Below, piece after piece: positions 1 through 5,216 of a stretch of DNA of 5,216 nucleotides. The notes beneath the pieces are model-generated. The model was not told the origin of the DNA. It saw only the letters and a program-made list of their open reading frames with translations, and searched no databases. Source of the stretch: CAYUUP01 sp964447925 (GTDB lineage Bacteria; Bacillota; Clostridia; Oscillospirales; Oscillospiraceae); the NCBI GenBank assembly GCA_964447925.1, contig CAYUUP010000099.1, forward strand, positions 1-5,216, read 5' to 3'. Position 1 is the first letter of the stretch; each line of letters opens with the position of its first letter. The translations under genes and the position numbers were made by a program.

Positions 1-43
1 CTGGATAGCGTAGCAGATAGAGGGAGGTAATTGCAGATTCTTC
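1..43. other. Short downstream stretch with no recognisable feature
   Basis: The 43 bases after the stop of the second ABC gene hold no hairpin with a T-run and no convincing start of a further gene. The operon's end therefore lies outside the window, or termination is not of the intrinsic type. Confidence 0.5.
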
Positions 44-1792
44 CTATGATAAAAGATCGGCGGAGTTCCTTTTTTGAGAGGCGTTGCACAACCTGCTGTA
101 GCCGCCGCCCAGCGCCAACAATTCCTCATGGGTTCCGGTCTCCGCAATGCGACCCTGCTCCATATAAATAATCTTGTGAGCATTTCGTATCGTGCTCAAC
201 CGGTGTGCGATGATCAACACGGTTTTACCCTGCAGCACCGTGTCAATGGTGTGCTGTAGCTGTTCCTCGGTGGCACTGTCCAGGGCAGAAGTGGCCTCGT
301 CCAGCAGATAGACCGGAGCGTCCCGGTACAGTGCCCGGGCAATGGACACCCGTTGGGCCTGACCTCCGGACAAGCTGGAGCCGTTTTCTCCCACCGGCGT
401 ATTCTCTTCCAATTTCAGGGATGCTTGGGCCAGGCAGCTGCGCACACGGTCGGCGTTTGGCTGAGCCTGGGCCAAAGCCACGTTTTGGGCAATGGTTCCG
501 CTGGAGAGTTGGGCGTCCTGAGGAATGTAGGAGAGGCTTCCTCGCAGGTCCTGGTTGCTCAGCCGGCTGATGGGTACGCCCCCCAGGAAAATCTCCCCGG
601 CATCCGGGGTGTAAAAGCCTTCCAGTAGCTTTATTAGAGTGGTCTTACCGCAGCCGCTGCCCCCTACAATGGCGACCATCTGTCCGGGCTCCACCGTAAG
701 GCAGATGTCCTGGAGCACCGGCTTACCAGGCAGATAGGAAAAATCCACATGGGAAAATTCCACCGCGGGGTTCTTTGCAAAGTTTGGTTTTGCCTGAGTC
801 TCCCGGTCAGCTTCTTTGGGCTCGTCCAGCAGCTCCTGTACCCGCTGGGAGTTGACCACCGTAGTCTGAATGAACATCACGGCGTTACCCAGTTCCCTGG
901 TGCCGCTGAGCATCAGGCTAAAAATACTGGACAAGTACACCAGAGATGGGAAATCCTGAGAAAGCCCCAAGGCCCACGCTCCCAGCAAAATGGCGATTCC
1001 TTGGGCGCTGTAACACAAAAAATCCAGCACACCGTCAGTAGTACCACGCATTACCTTGTATTTCAGCCGGCAGCGGTAGGCATCCTCTCCGGCGTCGCTG
1101 TACTTGCGGGAAAGCACTTGCTTCAGCCCGAAAAGCTTCACCACCGGCAGGTTCTCCACCATGTCAAGAAGCACTGCCCCCAAAGCGGAATCAGCGTTTA
1201 ACGCCTTGCGCTCCAATCGGCGCAGCCGCAGGTTCAGCCAGGTAGCCGCCCAGAACATCACCGCCGAGAGCGCGACTCCCAGCAGGGCATAGCGCCAGTC
1301 CAGCCATATCAAAATGAAGAACCCGCCGAAAAAACACACGACAAACTTGAACAGCATAGTCATTGCGTATCCGGTGAACATGGCAGTAGCACTGCGCACG
1401 TTGACTGTGGAACGCAGCACCTTATCCGCTCGATCCGTCTCCAGAGCGGATACCGGCAGGCGCATGGTGTGCCCAAATACAACTTTTTGCATGTTGGCTG
1501 TAGCATAGTTGGCACTGGCCTTCTGCCACCAGCTGCCCAAACACACCAGAGGCATGAGCAGTACCAAAGCCGCAAAAGCTGGGACTATAGCCACAAAAAT
1601 TTCCACAGAGTTTGCCCCGGACTCCGCCAGCTCCATGAGTTGCTGATACAGATACGGAATGAGGAAGGATACCGCCAAAGATCCCAGACCCAGGATCCCG
1701 CCTAAAAGGAACCGCAACCGCTGGCCCCGCATATAGCTGAAATTTTTCGCCACCACTCGCAGGATGGCAAGGTAATTCATCCGGTCACGCAT
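44..1792 (-). CDS. ABC exporter half-transporter (TMD-NBD), second of the pair
   Basis: A 582-residue half-transporter with the same order as its neighbour. Membrane segments lie near residues 28-50, 66-86, 140-163, 166-186, 254-275 and 282-303. The ATPase domain has A-loop Tyr353, Walker A GGSGCGKT (377-384, Lys383), Q-loop Gln425, X-loop TPVGENG, signature LSGGQ (474-478), Walker B LLDE with catalytic Glu499, D-loop SALD and H-loop His530. The site is therefore intact. The first cytoplasmic coupling region is unusual: where most exporters, including the neighbour, have G-D-x-x-S-R-x-x-x-D, this protein reads RADKVLRSTVNVRS (121-134), keeping the Arg but losing the Gly and final Asp. The start at 1792 follows the upstream stop with no gap and has AGGAGG 8 nt before it; an alternative Met five codons in (1780) is less well placed. 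The arrangement suggests translational coupling and a heterodimer with the upstream protein, though homodimers are possible. The substrate is unknown. Confidence 0.95.
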   Translation of the reverse strand: MRDRMNYLAILRVVAKNFSYMRGQRLRFLLGGILGLGSLAVSFLIPYLYQQLMELAESGANSVEIFVAIVPAFAALVLLMPLVCLGSWWQKASANYATANMQKVVFGHTMRLPVSALETDRADKVLRSTVNVRSATAMFTGYAMTMLFKFVVCFFGGFFILIWLDWRYALLGVALSAVMFWAATWLNLRLRRLERKALNADSALGAVLLDMVENLPVVKLFGLKQVLSRKYSDAGEDAYRCRLKYKVMRGTTDGVLDFLCYSAQGIAILLGAWALGLSQDFPSLVYLSSIFSLMLSGTRELGNAVMFIQTTVVNSQRVQELLDEPKEADRETQAKPNFAKNPAVEFSHVDFSYLPGKPVLQDICLTVEPGQMVAIVGGSGCGKTTLIKLLEGFYTPDAGEIFLGGVPISRLSNQDLRGSLSYIPQDAQLSSGTIAQNVALAQAQPNADRVRSCLAQASLKLEENTPVGENGSSLSGGQAQRVSIARALYRDAPVYLLDEATSALDSATEEQLQHTIDTVLQGKTVLIIAHRLSTIRNAHKIIYMEQGRIAETGTHEELLALGGGYSRLCNASQKRNSADLLS

Positions 1793-3529
1793 CTACTTCG
1801 CCTCCTGTGCTTGAGCCATCTGCCGCAGCATGGTGTTCCGGGAGAGAAGTTCCGCCACGGTCCCCTGTTCCGCCACGCTGCCGTCTTTCATACAGTAGAC
1901 CCGGTCCATGTGTGCCACGGCTGTAAACCGGTGGGCAATGACCAGCATCGTTTTATCCCGAAAAGCCTGTTCCATAATCCGTTGGAGTTCCCTTTCGGTT
2001 TTGGTATCCAGGGCGGAGGATGCCTCATCCAGAATGATGAGCTCAGCCTCTCGAATCAGCGCCCGGGCAATGGCGATGCGCTGCCGTTGCCCTCCACTGA
2101 ACCGGGAGCCCCCGTCGCCTACCTGGGTATTTACGCCGTCTTCCAAAGTTTCCACAAAATCCCAGAGTTGGGCGTCCCTCAATGCCTGCTCTACCTGAGC
2201 ATCGGTGGCATCCAGATTGCCGTAGCGGACGTTTTCCGCAATGGTGCCCCGGAACAGGCGAGGCTCCTGAGATACCACGGCAATTCCTGCTCGCAGTTCC
2301 TTTTTCGGTGTGGTGGCCACCGAACGGCCCAGCACCTCCAATTCTCCCTCATAGCCCTGGTACAGCCCGCAAATGAGCCGCAGAAGGGTGGTCTTGCCGC
2401 AGCCGCTGGGGCCGATGACCCCCACATGTTCTCCAGTTTTTATATGCAAATCCACGCCCTTTAGCACTGGCTTATCTGAGGTATAGGCAAAGTGAAGGCC
2501 ATGCATGGCCACTGCGTTTCCATCTTGTCTCTTCCCTGAGGACGGAGCCGCGGAGGGTTCCTCTTCCTTGGGCAGATCCAGTACCTCATACAGTCGGGCG
2601 GCATACGCTTCCGCCTGCCGAAAGGTGCTCATGCCCCGCTCCAGCAGGTTAAAGACCTCTCGGATGCTGCCGGACAGCGTCACAAAGGTGACAAAGGATC
2701 CCACGGTGATACGCCCCACAGCGATGAGCCACCCGCCAAAGAGGAACACCACGGCAATGAGCAGCACATCGGAAAGGTAGGCGGTCAAAGTCAAAATGAC
2801 GCCCTTACGAGCTGCCTGATCCAGAGCTTGCCGCTGGGAATCCACCGTCGCGGAAAAGCGCTGGTCCATGGAATCCTCTGCTCCAAAGGCCTTGATGGCA
2901 GCGTTGTTGTTAAGCATCTCGCTCATGACACCGTAAGCCTTGCCGCTGCTGCGAGAGGCCTGCGTCTGCATTGCCTGAATGGGCTTGCCAATCTTATTCA
3001 TGACCCAGAGCAGCAAGGGCACGGTGACCACATACACTGCTGCCAGTTCCCAGGATACCCCAATGCAGAAAATCAGGGCAATGATCCCCTGGAAGAACAC
3101 GCTGATCAGCCAGGTGAAAGACTCAGAAAACCGCTGTGACAGATTAGGCAGGTCATCGGTGACCCGGGAGAGCACATCGCCGCCCTGCATCCCCGTCTCA
3201 AAAGCGGAGAGCTTGCAATCCGTCACTGCTCTGAAGATTTGGCGCTTGATGTCCAGAAACATCCGCTCCACGGTGCGGGCGGTCTCCAGGTTGAATACCC
3301 CAAGGCGCACGGCGTCTGCCAGAACCATGAGCAGCGTCATCACAATGCACCGGGTCATGGCTTGGAAATCCCCGGCCATGCCCCAGTCCACCGCCCGGCC
3401 CAAATAGTCGGCGGACAGGGACTTGAACAGTCCGGACGCAATCATCAATACCATCAGCCAGATGAGCCCCGGCCAGTGATGACGATTGTCCAGAAGCAGC
3501 CGGATCAGGGCAGGCCTCTTTTTCTTCAT
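1793..3529 (-). CDS. ABC exporter half-transporter (TMD-NBD), first of the pair
   Basis: A 578-residue type IV (ABC-B-like) exporter half-transporter that couples ATP hydrolysis to export across the cytoplasmic membrane. About six membrane segments lie near residues 20-39, 60-80, 137-157, 160-178, 243-270 and 275-295. The ATPase domain follows: A-loop Tyr349, Walker A GPSGCGKT (373-380, Lys379), Q-loop Gln421, exporter X-loop TQVGDGG, signature FSGGQ (477-481), Walker B ILDE with catalytic Glu502, D-loop SALD and H-loop His533. All ATPase residues are present. Coupling region 1 has the usual GGDVLSRVTDD. There is no N-terminal C39 peptidase domain, so it is not a peptide-processing transporter. 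The ATG at 3529 is chosen because AAGGGGG lies 10 nt upstream. An in-frame ATG at 3577 would add 16 residues and overlap the glycosyltransferase gene. It lies 17 nt after that gene and directly abuts the second transporter gene, its likely partner. The substrate cannot be told from sequence; generic multidrug annotation is likely but unproven. Confidence 0.95.
   Translation of the reverse strand: MKKKRPALIRLLLDNRHHWPGLIWLMVLMIASGLFKSLSADYLGRAVDWGMAGDFQAMTRCIVMTLLMVLADAVRLGVFNLETARTVERMFLDIKRQIFRAVTDCKLSAFETGMQGGDVLSRVTDDLPNLSQRFSESFTWLISVFFQGIIALIFCIGVSWELAAVYVVTVPLLLWVMNKIGKPIQAMQTQASRSSGKAYGVMSEMLNNNAAIKAFGAEDSMDQRFSATVDSQRQALDQAARKGVILTLTAYLSDVLLIAVVFLFGGWLIAVGRITVGSFVTFVTLSGSIREVFNLLERGMSTFRQAEAYAARLYEVLDLPKEEEPSAAPSSGKRQDGNAVAMHGLHFAYTSDKPVLKGVDLHIKTGEHVGVIGPSGCGKTTLLRLICGLYQGYEGELEVLGRSVATTPKKELRAGIAVVSQEPRLFRGTIAENVRYGNLDATDAQVEQALRDAQLWDFVETLEDGVNTQVGDGGSRFSGGQRQRIAIARALIREAELIILDEASSALDTKTERELQRIMEQAFRDKTMLVIAHRFTAVAHMDRVYCMKDGSVAEQGTVAELLSRNTMLRQMAQAQEAK
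1801..1806 (-). promoter_or_regulatory. Ribosome binding site of the second ABC gene
   Basis: A perfect AGGAGG lies 8 nt before the ATG at 1792. It sits in the codons for the last Gln-Glu-Ala of the first ABC protein, so ribosomes ending that gene are positioned to restart on the next one. This supports balanced production of the two subunits. Confidence 0.85.
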
Positions 3530-3539
3530 GCTGGAATTG

Positions 3540-3546
3540 CCCCCTT
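3540..3546 (-). promoter_or_regulatory. Ribosome binding site of the first ABC gene
   Basis: AAGGGGG follows the glycosyltransferase TGA directly and ends 10 nt before the ATG at 3529. It decides the start: the in-frame ATG at 3577 lies inside the upstream gene. Confidence 0.7.
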
Positions 3547-4968
3547 TCACCGGATCAGGCCACATTCCGCCAGCCACTGAGTGACCTGATCCTCCATCTT
3601 CTCCCGCTGGGAGATGTATCCCGCCAGGGCCTTTTCTCCCAGAGCCCGGCAGGCGTCAAGATCTTGTGCCAGACGCTGCAACACCTCTGCCGCTGCGGCG
3701 GGAGAGGCGATGAGGAAGCCGTTCTCCTCTTCCCGGATAAAGCGTTTTGCACACCCGGCATCTGTCACTACCGGCACCAGGCCGTGGCTCAGGGATTCAA
3801 ACAGGGTCAGAGGCCCTCCTTCGTTGATGGAGAAGCTGAGGAACACATCCTTGTCTGAGTAGAAATCGTCCATCTCCTCGTGGGGAAGCCTGCCAAGAAG
3901 GTGGACCCGGCCCTCCAGTTTCCGGGCCCGGATGTGCTCCTCCAGCTCCCCGTAACATTCCCCGTCCCCTGCGATAGACAAATCAAAGTTCACCCCAGCG
4001 GCAGCCAGAGCGTCCATGACGTCCAGCAGCCACAGAGAGCGCTTGTTGTTTCTTTCCAGCCGGGCGGCATAGGCGATGCGCAGGGTAGCACCCCCTTTTT
4101 TGCCAATGGATGCGGGGTGCCCTGAGGGCAACTGCAGATAGACGTTGATGTCCTTTTTTCGGTGGGGAAGCCGGCTCCGCAGATTTTCCGCGATGGCATC
4201 GCTCACCGCTGCGACCTTGTCAATGGCCTTCTGGTACCGAACGACCCGATCCATGAAGATAGAGACATTGCCGTGAACCACGGAGATGATCCTTGTCTTT
4301 AGGCCCAGATATCGCTTGGCCAGAAAGAACGCCGCCATGACCTGCATGCTGCCGTTGTCGAAATACAGTGCCGGCGGCTGCCGGGTGAGCTGCTCCAGAA
4401 TGGCCAGAACGTAATCCACAAAGCTGTCAAACCTGCCGAACCGGACTACGTCGTCCTGGGCGATGCCGTAAAACTCCCGGCCCACATACAGATATGGACT
4501 GTCCTGCCGCAGCTCCCAAATTTTTACCGAACCCCCCTGAAGGGCCACCTTCTCCTTCAGGGAATAAAACAGTTGGGTGGCCCAGGTCTCTGCGCCGCCC
4601 AATACAAAGTCAATATTCATCCCTACTGCCACGGCGTTCTGCGGCTCCGGGCAGAGAGGGGCCTGCGTCACCTGGGCGTGTGTCAGCAGTTCGCTGAAAA
4701 ACTCAATGTCCCGCACAATCATCGGTTCCAGAGCGCTGTTATTTTCTAAAAGCTCTGCCCTGATTTTACCAAAAATGTCCCCAGAGCCTAGTGCAATCAC
4801 CAGCTTCGTGTCTTCTTTTATAGGATGTTTTCCCAGTTCCTCCGGAGAGCTTCCTGCCTCGGTGCAGAGGAGCCCCAGCTGCCGGATGCCCCGGCACACT
4901 GCTGCCCTCGCCGAAGGGCTCCCATAGACGCAGATGTCATGAGGATACTCTGTTACATGCAGATTCAT
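3547..4968 (-). CDS. GT4-type glycosyltransferase with N-terminal Rossmann-like extension
   Basis: A 473-residue protein with no signal peptide or membrane segment, so probably cytoplasmic. Residues ~112-473 look like a GT-B fold retaining glycosyltransferase of family GT4, which transfers sugar from a nucleotide donor. Visible marks are a GGAE loop (124-127), His232 in VHGN, AAVSDAIAENL (253-263), AARLERNNK (301-309, where Arg303 and Lys309 match the usual donor-phosphate contacts), AGDGE (333-337) and the E-x7-E motif with Glu383 and Glu391. Residues 1-110 are extra: they read as a small alpha/beta domain (ICVYGSPSARAA, then KLVIALGSGDIFG) resembling Rossmann-like domains attached to some sugar enzymes, but the glycine loop is degenerate. 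The ATG at 4968 is preferred because AAGGGAG lies just upstream; the next Met (residue 117) lacks a good ribosome binding site. It is the first gene of a three-gene operon with two ABC half-exporters. Acceptor and sugar are unknown. The family call is firm; the role is inferred. Confidence 0.9.
   Translation of the reverse strand: MNLHVTEYPHDICVYGSPSARAAVCRGIRQLGLLCTEAGSSPEELGKHPIKEDTKLVIALGSGDIFGKIRAELLENNSALEPMIVRDIEFFSELLTHAQVTQAPLCPEPQNAVAVGMNIDFVLGGAETWATQLFYSLKEKVALQGGSVKIWELRQDSPYLYVGREFYGIAQDDVVRFGRFDSFVDYVLAILEQLTRQPPALYFDNGSMQVMAAFFLAKRYLGLKTRIISVVHGNVSIFMDRVVRYQKAIDKVAAVSDAIAENLRSRLPHRKKDINVYLQLPSGHPASIGKKGGATLRIAYAARLERNNKRSLWLLDVMDALAAAGVNFDLSIAGDGECYGELEEHIRARKLEGRVHLLGRLPHEEMDDFYSDKDVFLSFSINEGGPLTLFESLSHGLVPVVTDAGCAKRFIREEENGFLIASPAAAAEVLQRLAQDLDACRALGEKALAGYISQREKMEDQVTQWLAECGLIR
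4535..4562. repeat. Perfect 9-bp inverted repeat inside the glycosyltransferase gene
   Basis: CCCTGAAGG (4535-4543) and CCTTCAGGG (4554-4562) are exact reverse complements separated by 10 nt, so the mRNA could form a GC-rich stem-loop. It falls near codons 136-145, at the start of the GT-B N-terminal domain. No T-run follows on the minus strand, so it is not a standard terminator. It may be a coincidence of codon choice. Confidence 0.5.
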
Positions 4969-4972
4969 AGAG

Positions 4973-4979
4973 CTCCCTT
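4973..4979 (-). promoter_or_regulatory. Ribosome binding site of the glycosyltransferase gene
   Basis: AAGGGAG ends 4 nt before the ATG at 4968, which is rather close. A second GGGAG (4984-4980) lies 11 nt from the start, so the purine-rich leader offers two pairings with 16S rRNA. This supports the long form that includes the N-terminal extension. Confidence 0.6.
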
Positions 4980-5013
4980 CTCCCAGGAATAATATGTAGT
5001 ACTAAAGAGCGTA

Positions 5014-5040
5014 GATAATCTGATGTTTATATGTTATCAG
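5014..5040. repeat. Overlapping short inverted repeats at the -10 region (possible operator)
   Basis: On the plus strand CTGAT (5020-5024) and ATCAG (5036-5040) form a perfect 5-bp inverted repeat with an 11-bp gap. GATAA (5014-5018) and TTATC (5034-5038) form a second with a 15-bp gap. Both overlap the putative -10 box and start site, where a repressor would block transcription. Arms this short occur by chance in AT-rich DNA, so the operator reading is tentative. Confidence 0.3.
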
Positions 5041-5059
5041 CTTGTAGAGTGATTGTCAA
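5031..5059 (-). promoter_or_regulatory. Putative sigma-A-type promoter of the operon
   Basis: On the minus strand a perfect TTGACA -35 box (5059-5054) is followed after 17 nt by TAACAT (5036-5031), a 4/6 match to TATAAT that keeps the key second A and last T. The surrounding DNA is AT-rich, unlike the flanking genes. Transcription would start near 5024, giving a leader of roughly 55 nt before the glycosyltransferase ATG. Overlapping -10 alternatives exist at 15- or 16-nt spacing (GATAAC, ATAACA). This is inferred from motif match only. Confidence 0.6.
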
Positions 5060-5124
5060 TACGCTGTGCTGATTGATTCGGCGCTTGCTTCGCTGACTCG
5101 CTAAACTCTCTCCGCAACTTGTTT

Positions 5125-5216
5125 TCAGAGGCTTACCCATTCTTTGGGATGGTCTCGTTTCTCCTTGAACGCCTCCACCAGAGCGTTGCTCACTTCCTGT
5201 GATGGAACCTTCGTCC
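5125..5216 (-). CDS. 3' end of an unidentified reading frame (partial, runs off the window)
   Basis: One minus-strand frame stays open from the window edge for 29 codons and ends in TGA at 5127-5125. Its residues include VPSQEVSNALVEAF and RDHPKEWVSL, which look protein-like: an amphipathic helix rich in Ala, Glu and Lys, then a Trp-containing tail. I do not recognise the family. The stretch is too short to exclude chance, and it could also be the remnant of a truncated gene. It reads in the same direction as the operon and ends about 65 bases before the promoter -35 box. No hairpin followed by a T-run is seen after it, so read-through into the operon is possible. Confidence 0.35.
   Translation of the reverse strand, partial: TKVPSQEVSNALVEAFKEKRDHPKEWVSL

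Noticed and set aside
21..48. GGGAGGT followed by TTG and ATG on the plus strand, resembling a gene start
   Set aside because: The frame from the ATG runs into the 3' end of the second ABC gene on the opposite strand and closes after about 44 codons with unconvincing composition.
749..1201. A 150-codon open frame on the plus strand
   Set aside because: It is a shadow of the second ABC gene, with low-complexity His/Gln-rich translation typical of antisense frames.
639..2408. Near-identical 21-base stretches at 639-659 and 2388-2408, considered as a repeat
   Set aside because: Both encode the Walker A GCGKTTL of the two paralogous ATPase domains, so shared ancestry and constraint explain the match.
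1811..2464. A 217-codon open frame on the plus strand
   Set aside because: It is fully antisense to the ATPase domain of the first ABC gene, whose motifs are intact, and its translation has no recognisable domain or ribosome binding site.
3530..3577. A longer start for the first ABC gene adding 16 residues
   Set aside because: The extra segment overlaps the end of the glycosyltransferase gene and does not look like a transporter N-terminus, while the ATG at 3529 has a clear ribosome binding site.
5060..5124. A terminator or RNA element between the upstream frame and the promoter, including AGCG-containing repeats
   Set aside because: No stable hairpin with a following T-run was found, and the short AGCG recurrences are too weak to support a feature.
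5027..5140. A 37-codon minus-strand frame in the leader, considered as a small precursor peptide
   Set aside because: It lacks a well-spaced ribosome binding site, runs through the promoter boxes, and its Lys/Arg/Ser-rich translation has no leader-core pattern.

Overview
The window looks like chromosomal or accessory DNA from a moderately GC-rich Firmicute, probably a gut Clostridium-type bacterium. The clues are strong purine-rich ribosome binding sites (AGGAGG, AAGGGGG), a consensus TTGACA -35 box in an AT-rich leader, tightly packed co-directional genes, and moderately GC-rich codon use. The species cannot be fixed from the sequence.

All convincing genes lie on the minus strand, so the layout reads from high to low coordinates. 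At the right edge (5125-5216) is the 3' end of an unidentified reading frame. An intergenic leader follows (4969-5124) with a sigma-A-type promoter (5031-5059) and imperfect dyads overlapping its -10 box. Then comes a three-gene operon: a GT4-type retaining glycosyltransferase with an unusual ~110-residue N-terminal extension (4968-3547), a first ABC exporter half-transporter (3529-1793) and a second one (1792-44). The first junction is 17 nt. The second has no gap: the TAG stop is followed directly by the ATG, and the Shine-Dalgarno sits in the last codons of the upstream gene. No terminator is seen in the 43 bases after the last gene, so the operon may continue beyond the window.

The two ABC proteins each carry one transmembrane domain fused to one nucleotide-binding domain. 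Their adjacency, coupling and sequence divergence suggest a heterodimeric exporter. A cytoplasmic glycosyltransferase would modify a substrate (lipid, peptide or small molecule) and the transporter would move the product out. The substrate is not identifiable here. Neither transporter has a C39 peptidase domain, and no convincing precursor-peptide gene is visible. The points most worth attention are the glycosyltransferase's N-terminal domain, the divergent coupling region of the second transporter, and the possible operator at the promoter.
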